Source: Luzula sylvatica
Taxonomy: Eukaryota > Streptophyta > Magnoliopsida > Poales > Juncaceae
Assembly: GCA_946800325.1 (NCBI GenBank)
Contig: OX326959.1
Location: 45,631,566-45,695,565, forward strand
Direction of reading: 5' to 3'
DNA: 64,000 nt
Both the position numbers and the translations under genes were made by a program. The notes under the pieces were generated by a model. That model was not told the origin of the DNA and ran no database searches. It saw only the letters and a program-made list of their open reading frames with translations. Of the stretch, positions 22,278 to 35,438 are shown piece by piece (positions within the stretch are counted from its first letter, which is position 1; each line of letters starts with the position of its first letter).

Positions 22278-24331
22278 ATGAAAAATGAAGTATTTTGCTT
22301 ATTTTAGAGAACTATTTTGATCTTTTTTAGAAAAAATGATAATTGATATTTTTGAAGGTGTTAGACTTCAGTTTTTTATTTTATGCAAAAAATAGGAAAA
22401 ATAGAAATTTGTATGTGTTAGTATTCAATCCCGGAGTTTTTTGAGAAAAACATGAAAAATGAAGTATTTTGCTCATTTTAGTGAACTATTTTGGTCTTTT
22501 TTCGAAAAAATTATAATTGATATTTTTTAAGGTGTTAGACTTCAGTTTTTGATTTTTTGCAAAAAATTGGAAAAATTGAAATTTGTTTGTGTTAGTCTTC
22601 AATCACGGAATTTTTTGAGAAAAACATGAAAAGTGAAGTATTTTGCTCATTTTAGAGAACTATTTTGGTCCTTTTTAGAAAAAATGATAATTGATATTTT
22701 TGAAGGTGTGAGACTTCAGTTTTTGATTTTTTGCAAAAAATTGGAAAAATTCAAATTTGTATGTGTTAGTCTTCAATCCCAGAGTTTTTTGAGAAAAAAC
22801 ATGAAAATTGAAGTATTTTTCTCATTTTAGTGAACTATTTTGGTCTTTTTTAGAAAAAATGATAATTGATATTTTTTAAGGTGTTACTCTTCAGTTCTTG
22901 ATTTTTTGCAAAAAATTGGAACAATTGAAATTTGTATGTGTTACTCTTTAATCACGGAATGTTTTGAGAAAATCATGAAAAATGAAGTAGTTTGCTTATT
23001 TTAGAGAACTATTTTTGTCTTTTTTTGAAAAAATAATAATTGATATTTTTGAAGGTGTTGGACTTCAGTTTTTGATTTTATGCAAAAAATAGGAAAAATA
23101 GAAATTTGTATGTGTTAGTCTTCAATCCCGGAGTTTTTCGAGAAAAACATGAAAAATGAAGTATTTTGCTCATTTTAGAAAACTATTTTGGTCTCTTTTA
23201 CAAAAAATGATAATTGATATTTTTGAAGGTGTTAAACTTCAGTTTTTTATTTTTTGCAAAAAATTGGAAAAATTGAAATTTGTATGTGTTAGTCTTCAAT
23301 CACGGAATTTTTTGAGAAAATCTTGAAAAATGAAGTATTTTGCTCATTTTAGAGAACTATTTTGGTCTTTTTTAGAAAAAATGATAATTGATATTTTTGA
23401 AGGTGTTAGACTTCAGTTTTTGATTTTTTGCAAAAAATTGGAAAAATTGAAATTTGTATGTGTTAGTCTTCAATCCCGGAGTTTTTTGAGAAAAACATGA
23501 AAAATGAAGTATTTTGCTCATTTTAGTGAACTATTTTGGTCTTTTTTAGAAAAAATTATAATTGATATTTTTTAAGGTGTTAGACTTCAATTTTTGATTT
23601 TTTGCAAAAAAATGGAAAAATTGAAATTTGTATGTGTTAGTCTTCAATCACGGAATTTTTTGAGAAAAACATGAAAAATGAAGTATTTTGCTCATTTTAG
23701 TGAACTATTTTGGTCGTTTTTAGAAAAAATTATAATTGATATTTTTTAAGGTGTTAGACTTCAGTTTTTTATTTTTTGCAAAAAAATGGAAAAATAGAAA
23801 TTTGTATGTGTCAGTCTTGAATCACGGAATTTTTTGAGAAAAACATGAAAAATGAAGTATTTTGCTCATTTTGGAGAACTATTTTGGTCTTTTTTAGACT
23901 TCAGTTTTTGATTTTTTGTAAAAAATTGGAAAAATTGAAATTTGTATGTGTTAGTCTTCAATCACGGAATTTTTTGAGAAAATCATGAAAAATGAAGTAT
24001 CTTGCTCATTTTAGAGAACTATTTTGGTCTTTTTTAGAAAAAATGTTAATTGATATTTTTGGAGGTGTTAGACTTCAATTTTTGATTTTATGCAAAAAAT
24101 AGGAAAAATACAAATTTGTATGTGTTAGTCTTCAATCCCGGAGTTTTTTGAGAAAAACATGAAAAATGAAGTATTTTGCTCATTTTAGAGAACTATTTTG
24201 GTCTTTTTAGAAAAAATGATAATTGATATTTTTGAAGGTGTTAGACTTCATTTTTTTATTTTTTGCAAAAAATTGGAAAAATTGAAATTTGTATGTGGTA
24301 CTCTTCAATCACGGAATTTTTTGAGAAAATC
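22278..24331 (+). repeat. Intruding segment between the two 6-mer blocks
   Basis: The 6-mer order stops inside the monomer at 22278 and resumes at 24332. The 2,054 bp between hold TTTTTTCGAAAAAATTATAA (about 22500), GAAGGTGTGAGACTTCAG (about 22703), GGTGTTACTCTTCAGTTCTTG (about 22880), one CTCTTTTAC monomer, and a short monomer at 23845. The segment is homologous in marker order to 62.5-64 kb and partly to 4.7-5.9 kb. It is either an older remnant into which the 6-mer expanded on both sides, or a block moved in by exchange. Confidence 0.8.
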
Positions 24332-27300
24332 ATGAAAAATGAAGTATTTTGCTTATTTTAGAGAACTATTTTGATCTTTTTTAGAAAAAATGATAATTGA
24401 TATTTTTGAAGGTGTTAGACTTCAGTTTTTTATTTTATGCAAAAAATTGGAAAAATTGAAATTTGTATGTTTTAGTCTTCAATCACGGAATTTTTTGAGA
24501 AAATCTTGAAAAATGAAGTATTTTGCTCATTTTAGAGAACTATTTTGTTCTTTTCTAGAAAAAATTATAATTGATATTTTTGAAGGTGTTAGACTTCAGT
24601 TTTTGATTTTATGCAAAAAATAGGAAAAATAGAAATTTGTATGTGTTAGTCTTCAATCCCGGAGTTTTTTGAGAAAATCATGAAAAATGAAGTAGTTTGC
24701 TCATTTTAGAGAACTATTTTGGTCTTTTTTAGAAAAAATGATAATTGATATTTTTGAAGGTGTTAGATTTCAGTTTTTGATTTTATGCAAAAAATAGGAA
24801 AAATAGAAATTTGTATGTGTTAGTCTTCAATCCAGGAGTTTTTCGAGAAAAACATGAAAAATGAAGTATTTTGCTCATTTTAGAGAACTATTTTGGTCTC
24901 TTTTACAAAAAATGATAATTGATATTTTTGAAGGTGTTAAACTTCAGTTTTTTATTTTTTGCAAAAAATTGGAAAAATTGAAATTTGTATGTGTTAGTCT
25001 TCAATCACGGAATTTTTTGAGAAAATCTTGAAAAATGAAGTATTTTGCTCATTTTAGAGAACTATTTTGTTCTTTTTTAGAAAAAATGATAATTGATATT
25101 TTTGAAGGTGTTAGACTTCAGTTTTTAATTTTTTGCAAAAATTTGGAAAAATTGAAATTTGTATGTGTTAGTCTTCAATCCCGGAGTTTTTTGAGAAAAA
25201 CATGAAAAATGAAGTATTTTGCTCATTTTAGAGAACTATTTTGGTCTTTTTTAGAAAAAATGATAATTGATATTTTTGAAGGTGTTAGACTTCATTTTTT
25301 GATTTTTTGCAAAAAATTGGAAAAATTGAAATTTGTATGTGTTACTCTTCAATCACGGAATTTTTTGAGAAAATCATGAAAAATGAAGTATTTTGCTTAT
25401 TTTAGAGAACTATTTTGATCTTTTTTAGAAAAAATGATAATTGATATTTTTGAAGGTGTTAGACTTCAGTTTTTTATTTTATGCAAAAAATTGGAAAAAT
25501 TGAAATTTGTATGTGTTAGTCTTCAATCACGGAATTTTTTGAGAAAATCTTGAAAAATGAAGTATTTTGCTCATTTTAGAGAACTATTTTGTTCTTTTCT
25601 AGAAAAAATTATAATTGATTTTTTTGAAGGTGTTAGACTTCAGTTTTTGATTTTATGCAAAAAATAGGAAAAATAGAAATTTGTATGTGTTAGTCTTCAA
25701 TCCCGGAGTTTTTTGAGAAAATCATGAAAAATGAAGTAGTTTGCTCATTTTAGAGAACTATTTTGGTCTTTTTTAGAAAAAATGATAATTGATATTTTTG
25801 AAGGTGTTAGATTTCAGTTTTTGATTTTATGCAAAAAATAGGAAAAATAGAAATTTGTATGTGTTAGTCTTCAATCCCGGAGTTTTTCGAGAAAAACATG
25901 AAAAATGAAGTATTTTGCTCATTTTAGAGAACTATTTTGGTCTCTTTTACAAAAAATGATAATTGATATTTTTGAAGGTGTTAAACTTCAGTTTTTTATT
26001 TTTTGCAAAAAATTGGAAAAATTGAAATTTGTATGTGTTAGTCTTCAATCACGGAATTTTTTGAGAAAATCTTGAAAAATGAAGTATTTTGCTCATTTTA
26101 GAGAACTATTTTGTTCTTTTTTAGAAAAAATGATAATTGATATTTTTGAAGGTGTTAGACTTCAGTTTTTAATTTTTTGCAAAAATTTGGAAAAATTGAA
26201 ATTTGTATGTGTTAGTCTTCAATCCCGGAGTTTTTTGAGAAAAACATGAAAAATGAAGTATTTTGCTCATTTTAGAGAACTATTTTGGTCTTTTTTAGAA
26301 AAAATGATAATTGATATTTTTGAAGGTGTTAGACTTCATTTTTTGATTTTTTGCAAAAAATTGGAAAAATTGAAATTTGTATGTGTTACTCTTCAATCAC
26401 GGAATTTTTTGAGAAAATCATGAAAAATGAAGTATTTTGCTTATTTTAGAGAACTATTTTGATCTTTTTTAGAAAAAATGATAATTGATATTTTTGAAGG
26501 TGTTAGACTTCAGTTTTTTATTTTATGCAAAAAATTGGAAAAATTGAAATTTGTATGTGTTAATCTTCAATCACGGAATTTTTTGAGAAAATCTTGAAAA
26601 ATGAAGTATTTTGCTCATTTTAGAGAACTATTTTGTTCTTTTCTAGAAAAAATTATAATTGATATTTTTGAAGGTGTTAGACTTCAGTTTTTGATTTTAT
26701 GCAAAAAATAGGAAAAATAGAAATTTGTATGTGTTAGTCTTCAATCCCGGAGTTTTTTGAGAAAATCATGAAAAATGAAGTAGTTTGCTCATTTTAGAGA
26801 ACTATTTTGGTCTTTTTTAGAAAAAATGATAATTGATATTTTTGAAGGTGTTAGATTTCAGTTTTTGATTTTATGCAAAAAATAGGAAAAATAGAAATTT
26901 GTATGTGTTAGTCTTCAATCCCGGAGTTTTTCGAGAAAAACATGAAAAATGAAGTATTTTGCTCATTTTAGAGAACTATTTTGGTCTCTTTTACAAAAAA
27001 TGATAATTGATATTTTTGAAGGTGTTAAACTTCAGTTTTTTATTTTTTGCAAAAAATTGGAAAAATTGAAATTTGTATGTGTTAGTCTTCAATCACGGAA
27101 TTTTTTGAGAAAATCTTGAAAAATGAAGTATTTTGCTCATTTTAGAGAACTATTTTGTTCTTTTTTAGAAAAAATGATAATTGATATTTTTGAAGGTGTT
27201 AGACTTCAGTTTTTAATTTTTTGCAAAAATTTGGAAAAATTGAAATTTGTATGTGTTAGTCTTCAATCCCGGAGTTTTTTGAGAAAAACATGAAAAATGA

Positions 27301-28508
27301 AGTATTTTGCTCATTTTAGAGAACTATTTTGGTCTTTTTTAGAAAAAATGATAATTGATATTTTTGAAGGTGTTAGACTTCATTTTTTGATTTTTTGCAA
27401 AAAATTGGAAAAATTGAAATTTGTATGTGTTACTCTTCAATCACGGAATTTTTTGAGAAAATCATGAAAAATGAAGTATTTTGCTTATTTTAGAGAACTA
27501 TTTTGATCTTTTTTAGAAAAAATGATAATTGATATTTTTGAAGGTGTTAGACTTCAGTTTTTTATTTTATGCAAAAAATTGGAAAAATTGAAATTTGTAT
27601 GTGTTAGTCTTCAATCACGGAATTTTTTGAGAAAATCTTGAAAAATGAAGTATTTTGCTCATTTTAGAGAACTATTTTGTTCTTTTCTAGAAAAAATTAT
27701 AATTGATATTTTTGAAGGTGTTAGACTTCAGTTTTTGATTTTATGCAAAAAATAGGAAAAATAGAAATTTGTATGTGTTAGTCTTCAATCCCGGAGTTTT
27801 TTTGAGAAAATCATGAAAAATGAAGTAGTTTGCTCATTTTAGAGAACTATTTTGGTCTTTTTTAGAAAAAATGATAATTGATATTTTTGAAGGTGTTAGA
27901 TTTCAGTTTTTGATTTTATGCAAAAAATAGGAAAAATAGAAATTTCTATGTGTTAGTCTTCAATCCCGGAGTTTTTCGAGAAAAACATGAAAAATGAAGT
28001 ATTTTGCTCATTTTAGAGAACTATTTTGGTCTCTTTTACAAAAAATGATAATTGATATTTTTGAAGGTGTTAAACTTCAGTTTTTTATTTTTTGCAAAAA
28101 ATTGGAAAAATTGAAATTTGTATGTGTTAGTCTTCAATCACGGAATTTTTTGAGAAAATCTTGAAAAATGAAGTATTTTGCTCATTTTAGAGAACTATTT
28201 TGTTCTTTTTTAGAAAAAATGATAATTGATATTTTTGAAGGTGTTAGACTTCAGTTTTAAATTTTTTGCAAAAATTTGGAAAAATTGAAATTTGTATGTG
28301 TTAGTCTTCAATCCCGGAGTTTTTTGAGAAAAACATGAAAAATGAAGTATTTTGCTCATTTTAGAGAACTATTTTGGTCTTTTTTAGAAAAAATGATAAT
28401 TGATATTTTTGAAGGTGTTAGACTTCATTTTTTGATTTTTTGCAAAAAATTTGAAAAATTGAAATTTGTATGTGTTACTCTTCAATAACAGAATTTTTTG
28501 AGAAAATC
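24332..28508 (+). repeat. 6-mer HOR (1,044 bp), right block of four copies
   Basis: Copies begin at 24332, 25376, 26420 and 27464. GTTAAAC lies at 24936, 25980, 27024 and 28069, spaced 1,044, 1,044 and 1,045; the extra base is one T in the T-run at about 27,798. Monomer order is that of 18101-22277. Copies differ by very few visible substitutions, such as CCAGGAG near 24,833, GATTTTTTTG near 25,618 and TTAATCTTC near 26,561, implying recent homogenisation. Confidence 0.92.
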
Positions 28509-30250
28509 ATGAAAAATGAAGTATTTTGCTTATTTTAGAGAACTATTTTCATCTTTTTTAGAAAAAATGATAATTGATATTTTTGAAGGTGTTAGACTTC
28601 AGTTTTTTATTTTATGCAAAAAATTGGAAAAATTGAAATTTGTATGTGTTAGTCTTCAATCACGGAATTTTTTGAGAAAATCTTGAAAAATGAAGTATTT
28701 TGCTCATTTTAGAGAACTATTTTGTTCTTTTTTAGAAAAAATTATAATTGATATTTTTGAAGGTGTTAGACTTCAGTTTTTGATTTTATGCAAAAAATAG
28801 CAAAAATAGAAATTTGTATGTGTTAGTCTTCAATCACGGAATTTTTTGAGAAAATCATGAAAAATGAAGTATCTTGCTCATTTTAGAGAACTGTTTTGGT
28901 CTTTTTTAGAAAAAATGATAATTGATATTTTTGAAGGTGTTAGACTTCAGTTTTTGATTTTATGCAAAAAATAGCAAAAATAGAAATTTGTATGTGTTAG
29001 TCTTCAATCACGGAATTTTTTGAGAAAATCATGAAAAATGAAGTATCTTGCTCATTTTAGAGAACTGTTTTGGTCTTTTTTAGAAAAAATGATAATTGAT
29101 ATTTTTGAAGGTGTTAGACTTCAGTTTTTGATTTTATGCAAAAAATAGGAAAAATAGAAATTTGTATGTGTTAGTCTTCAATCCCGGAGTTTTTTGAGAA
29201 AAACATGAAAAATGAAGTATTTTGCTCATTTTAGAGAACTATTTTGGTCTTTTTTAGAAAAAATGATAATTGATATTTCTGAAGGTGTTAGACTTCATTT
29301 TTTGATTTTTTGCAAAAAATTGGAAAAATTGAAATTTGTATGTGTTACTCTTCAATCACGGAATTTTTGGAGAAAATCATCAAAAATGAAGTATTTTGCT
29401 TATTTTAGAGAACTATTTTGATCTTTTTTAGAAAAAATGATAATTGATATTTTTGAAGGTGTTAGCCTTCAGTTTTTTATTTTATGCAAAAAATAGGACA
29501 AATAGAAATGTGTATGTGTTAGTCCTCAATCCCGGAGTTTTTCGAGAAAAACATGAAAAATGAAGTATTTTGCTCATTTTAGAGAACTATTTTGGTCTTT
29601 TTTAGAAAAAATGATAATTGATATTTTTGAAGGTGTTAGACTTTAGTTTTTAATTTTTTGCAAAAAATTGGAAAAAATTGAAATTTGTATGTGTTAGTCT
29701 TCAATCACGGAATTTTTTGAGAAAAAACTTGAAAAATGAAGTATTTTGCTCATTTTAGAGAACTATTTTGTTCTTTTTTAGAAAAAATGATAATTGATAT
29801 TTTTGAAGGTGTTAGACTTCAGTTTTTGATTTTTTGCAAAAAATTGGAAAAATTGAAATTTGTATGTATTAGTCTTTAATCCCGGAGTTTTTTGAGAAAA
29901 ACCTGAAAAATGAAGTATTTTGCTCATTTTAGTGAACTATTTTGTACTTTTTTAGAAAAAATGATAATTGATATTTTTTAAGGTGTTAGACTTCAGTTTT
30001 TGATTTTTTGCAAAAAATTGGAAAAATTGAAATTTGTATGTATTAGTCTTTAATCCCGGAGTTTTTTGAGAAAAACATGAAAAATGAAGTATTTTGCTCA
30101 TTTTAGTGAACTATTTTGGACTTTTTTAGTAAAAATGATAATTGATATTTTTTAAGGTGTTAGACTTCAGTTTTTGATTTTTTGCAAAAAATTGGAAAAA
30201 TTGAAATTTGTATGTGTTAGTCATCAATCAAGGAATTTTTTGAGAAAAAC
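28509..30250 (+). repeat. End of the 6-mer block and mixed module
   Basis: A fifth 6-mer copy starts at 28509 (TTTTCATC, AATAACAGAATT) but ends inside the monomer at 28683, which switches to GCAAAAAATAGCAAAAATAG. Then come two GTATCTTGCTC/ACTGTTTTGG monomers (28857, 29031) and a series matching the 8-mer family: CTTCATTTTTTG, GCTTATTTTAG, TTTCGAG, TTTTGTTC, and two copies of the AGTCTTTAATCCCGG rear (29871 and 30045). The same series occurs at 5.6-6.8 kb and in 35-42 kb. The monomer at 29553 is 176 bp because of two added A bases. Confidence 0.72.
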
Positions 30251-33200
30251 ATGAAAAATGAAGTATTTTGCTCATTTTAGAGAACTATTTTGATCTTTTT
30301 TAGAAAAAATGATAATTGATATTTTTGAAGGTGTTAGACTTTAGTTTTTGATTTTTTGCAAAAAATTGGAAAAATTGAAATTTGTATGTGTTACTCTTCA
30401 ATCACGGAATGTTTTGAGAAAAACATGAAAAATGAAGTAGTTTGCTCATTTTAGAGAACTATTTTGGTCTTTTTTAGAAAAAATGATAATTGATATTTTT
30501 GAAGGTGTTAGACTTCAGTTTTTGATTTTATGCATAAAATAGGAAAAATATAAATTTGTATGTGTTAGTCTTCAATCCCAGAGTTTTTCGAGAAAAACAT
30601 GAAAAATGATGTATTTTGCTCAATTTAGAGAACTATTTTGGTCTTTTTTAGAAAAAAATATAATTGATATTTTTTAAGGTGTTAGACTTCAGTTTTTGAT
30701 TTTTTGCAAAATAATGGAAAAATAGAAATTTGTATGTGTTAGTCTTCAATCACGGAATTTTTTGAGAAAAACAGGAAAAATGAAGTATTTTGCTAATTTT
30801 GGAGAACTATTTCGGTCTTTTTTAGACTTCAGTTTTTGATTTTTTGCAAAAAATTGGAAAAATTGAAATTTGTATGTGTTAGTCTTCAATCACGGAATTT
30901 TTTGAGAAAATCATTAAAAATGAAGTATCTTGCTCATTTTAGAGGACTGTTTTGGTCTTTTTTAGAAAAAATGATAATTGATATTTTTGAAGCTGTTAGA
31001 CTTCAGTTTTTGATTTTTTGCAAAAAATAGGAAAAATAGAAATTTGTATGTGTTAGTCTTCAATCCCGGAGTTTTTTGAGAAAAACATGAAAAATGAGGT
31101 ATTTTGCTCATTTTAGAGAACTATTTTCGTCTTTTTTAAAAAAATGATAATTGATATTTTTGAAGGTGTTAGACTTCAGTTTTTGATTTTATGCAAAAAA
31201 TAGGAAAAATATAAATTTGTATGTGTTAGTCTTCAATCCCAGAGTTTTTCGAGAAAAACATGAAAAATGATGTATTTTGCTCAATTTAGAGAACTATTTT
31301 GGTCTTTTTTAGAAAAAAATATAATTGATATTTTTTAAGGTGTTAGACTTCAGTTTTTGATTTTTTGCAAAAAAATGGAAAAATAGAAATTTGTATGTGT
31401 TAGTCTTCAATCACGGAATTTTTTGAGAAAAACAGGAAAAATGAAGTATTTCGCTAATTTTGGAGAACTATTTCGGTCTTTTTTAGACTTCAGTTTTTGA
31501 TTTTTTGCAAAAAATTGGAAAAATTGAAATTTGTATGTGTTAGTCTTCAATCACGGAATTTTTTGAGAAAATCATGAAAAATGAAGTATCTTGCTCATTT
31601 TAGAGGACTGTTTTGGTCTTTTTTAGAAAAAATGATAATTGATATTTTTGAAGCTGTTAGACTTCAGTTTTTGATTTTTTGCAAAAAATAGGAAAAATAG
31701 AAATTTGTATGTGTTAGTCTTCAATCCCGGAGTTTTTTGAGAAAAACATGAAAAATGAGGTATTTTGCTCATTTTAGAGAACTATTTTCGTCTTTTTTAG
31801 AAAAAATGATAATTGATATTTTTTAAGGTGTTAGACTTCAGTTTTTGATTTTTTGCAAAAAATTGGAAAAATTGAAATTTGTATGTGTTAGTCTTCAATC
31901 AAGGAATTTTTTGAGAAAAACATGAAAAATGAAGTATTTTGCTCATTTTAGAGAACTATTTTGGTCTTTTTTAGAAAAAATGATAATTGATATTTTTGAA
32001 GGTGTTAGACTTTAGTTTTTGATTTTTTGCAAAAAATTGGAAAAATTGAAATTTGTATGTGTTACTCTTCAATCACGGAATGTTTTGAGAAAAACATGAA
32101 AAATGAAGTAGTTTGCTCATTTTAGAGAACTATTTTGGTCTTTTTTAGAAAAAATGATAATTGATATTTTTGAAGGTGTTAGACTTCAGTTTTTGATTTT
32201 ATGCAAAAAATAGGAAAAAAATAAATTTGTATGTGTTAGTCTTCAATCCCAGTGTTTTTCGAGAAAAACATGAAAAATGATGTATTTTGCTCAATTTAGA
32301 GAACTATTTTGGTCTTTTTTAGAAAAAAATATAATTGATATTTTTTAAGGTGTTAGACTTCAGTTTTTGATTTTTTGCAAAAAAATGGAAAAATAGAAAT
32401 TTGTATGTGTTAGTCTTCAATCACGGAATTTTTTGAGAAAAACAGGAAAAATGAAGTATTTTGCTAATTTTGGAGAACTATTTCGGTCTTTTTTAGACTT
32501 CAGTTTTTGATTTTTTGCAAAAAATTGGAAAAATTGAAATTTGTATGTGTTAGTCTTCAATCACGGAATTTTTTGAGAAAATCATGAAAAATGAAGTATC
32601 TTGCTCATTTTAGAGGACTGTTTTGGTCTTTTTTAGAAAAAATGATAATTGATATTTTTGAAGCTGTTAGACTTCAGTTTTTGATTTTTTGCAAAAAATA
32701 GGAAAAATAGAAATTTGTATGTGTTAGTCTTCAATCCCGGAGTTTTTTGAGAAAAACATGAAAAATGAGGTATTTTGCTCATTTTATAGAACTATTTTCG
32801 TCTTTTTTAGAAAAAATGATAATTGATATTTTTGAAGGTGTTAGACTTCAGTTTTTGATTTTATGCAAAAAATAGGAAAAATATAAATTTGTATGTGTTA
32901 GTCTTCAATCCCAGAGTTTTTCGAGAAAAACATGAAAAATGATGTATTTTGCTCAATTTAGAGAACTATTTTGGTCTTTTTTAGAAAAAAATATAATTGA
33001 TATTTTTTAAGGTGTTAGACTTCAGTTTTTGATTTTTTGCAAAAAAATGGAAAAATAGAAATTTGTATGTGTTGGTCTTCAATCACGGAATTTTTTGAGA
33101 AAAACAGGAAAAATGAAGTATTTTGCTAATTTTGGAGAACTATTTCGGTCTTTTTTAGACTTCAGTTTTTTATTTTTTGCAAAAAATTGGAAAAATTGAA

Positions 33201-33593
33201 ATTTGTATGTGTTAGTCTTCAATCACGGAATTTTTTGAGAAAATCATGAAAAATGAAGTATCTTGCTCATTTTAGAGGACTGTTTTGGTCTTTTTTAGAA
33301 AAAATGATAATTGATATTTTTGAAGCTGTTAGACTTCAATTTTTGATTTTTTGCAAAAAATAGGAAAAATAGAAATTTGTATGTGTTAGTCTTCAATCCC
33401 GGAGTTTTTTGAGAAAAACATGAAAAATGAGGTATTTTGCTCATTTTAGAGAACTATTTTCGTCTTTTTTAGAAAAAATGATAATTGATATTTTTGAAGG
33501 TGTTAGACTTCAGTTTTTGATTTTATGCAAAAAATAGCAAAAATAGAAATTTGTATGTGTTAGTCTTCAATCACGGAATTTTTTGAGAAAATC
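30251..33593 (+). repeat. 4-mer HOR (662 bp) alternating with a 1,010-bp form
   Basis: The unit is one monomer with GATGTATTTTGCTCAATTTAG and GAAAAAAATATAATTG; a 140-bp monomer starting AGGAAAAATGAAG with GCTAATTTTGG and TTTCGGTC; one with AGAGGACTG and GAAGCTGTTAG; and one with GAGGTATTTTGC and TTTTCGTC. The CAGGAAAAATG marker is at 30772, 31433, 32443 and 33105, spaced 661, 1,010 and 662. The 1,010-bp copy holds two more monomers (31922, 32096), the same pair that precedes the block at 30251 and 30425. So both 4-mer and 6-mer forms of one HOR coexist. Confidence 0.86.
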
Positions 33594-35438
33594 ATGAAAA
33601 ATGAAGTATCTTGCTCATTTTAGAGAACTGTTTTGGTCTTTTTTAGAAAAAATGATAATTGATATTTTTTAAGGTGTTAGACTTCAGTTTTTGATTTTAT
33701 GCAAAAAATAGCAAAAATAGAAATTTGTATGTGTTAGTCTTCAATCCCGGAGTTTTTTGAGAAAAACTTGAAAAATGAAGTATTTTGCTCATTTTAGAGA
33801 ACTATTTTGGTCTTTTTAAGAAAAAATGATAATTGATATTTTTGAAGGTGTTAGACTTCAGTTTTTGATTTTATGCAAAAAATAGGAAAAATATAAATTT
33901 GTATGTGTTAGTCTTCAATCCCGGAGTTTTTTGAGAAAAACATGAAAAATGAAGTATTTTGCTCATTTTAGAGAACTATTTTGGTCTTTTTTAGAAAAAA
34001 TGATAATTGATATTTTTGAAGGTGTTAGACTTCAGTTTTTTATTTTATGCAAAAAATAGGAAAAATAGAAATGTTTATGTGTTAGTCTTCAATCCCGGAG
34101 TTTTTCGAGAAAAACATGAAAAATTAAGTATTTTGCTCATTTTAGAGAACTATTTTGGTCTTTTTTAGAAAAAATGATAATTGATATTTTTGAAGGTGTT
34201 AGACTTCAGTTTTTAATTTTTGGCAAAAAATTGGAAAAAATTGAAATTTGTATGTGTTAGTCTTCAATCACGGAATTTTTTGAGAAAAACTTGAAAAATG
34301 AAGTATTTTGCTCATTTTAGAGAACTATTTTGTTCTTTTTTAGAACAAATGATAATTGATATTTTTGAAGGTGTTAGACTTCAGTTTTTGATTTTTTGCA
34401 AAAAATTGGAAAAATTGAAATTTGTATGTATTAGTCTTAATCCAGGAGTTTTTTGAGAAAAACATGAAAAATGAAGTATTTTGCTCATTTTAGTGAACTA
34501 TTTTGGACTTTTTTAGAAAAAATGATAATTGATATTTTTTAAGGTGTTAGACTTCAGTTTTTGATTTTTTGCAAAAAATTGGAAAAATTGAAATTTGTAT
34601 GTATTAGTCTTTAATCCAGGAGTTTTTTGAGAAAAACATGAAAAATGAAGTATTTTGCTCATTTCAGTGAACTATTTTGGACTTTTTTAGTAAAAATGAT
34701 AATTGATATTTTTTAAGTGTTAGACTTCAGTTTTTGATTTTTTGCAAAAAATTGGAAAAATTGAAATTTGTATGTGTTAGTCTTCAATCAAGGAATTTTT
34801 TGAGAAAAACATGAAAAATGAAGTATTTTGCTCATTTTAGAGAACTATTTTGGTCTTTTTTAGAAAAAAATATAATTGATATTTTTTAAGGTGTTAGACT
34901 TCAGTTTTTGATTTTTTGCAAAAAAATGGAAAAATAGAAATTTGTATGTGTTAGTCTTCAATCACGGAATTTTTTGAGAAAAACATGAAAAATGAAGTAT
35001 TTTGCTAATTTTGGAGAACTATTTTGGTCTTTTTTAGACTTCAGTTTTTGATTTTTTGCAAAAAAATGGAAAAATATAAATTTGTATGTGTTAGTCTTCA
35101 ATCACGGAATTTTTTGAGAAAAACATGAAAAATGAAGTATTTTGCTCATTTTAGAGAACTATTTTGGTCTTTTTTAGAAAAAAATATAATTGATATTTTT
35201 TAAGGTGTTAGACTTCAGTTTTTGATTTTTTGCAAAAAAATGGAAAAATAGAAATTTGTATGTGTTAGTCTTCAATCACGTAATTTTTTGTGAAAAACAT
35301 GAAAAATGAAGTATTTTGCTAATTTTGGAGAACTATTTTGGTCTTTTTTAGACTTCAGTTTTTGATTTTTTGCAAAAAAATGGAAAAATAGAAATTTGTA
35401 TGTGTTAGTCTTCAATCACGGAATTTTTTGAGAAAAAC
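33594..35438 (+). repeat. Mixed zone with clustered short monomers
   Basis: From 33594 the order resembles the 8-mer module (GTATCTTGCTC, TTTCGAG, TTTTGTTC, AGTCTTAATCCAGG) with several private indels, for example GATATTTTTTAAGTGTTAG near 34717. From 34811 a full monomer with AAAAAAATATAATTG and a 140-bp monomer alternate: full 34811, short 34985, full 35125, short 35299, then a second short at 35439. The 314-bp full-plus-short dimer is thus repeated twice. Confidence 0.75.
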
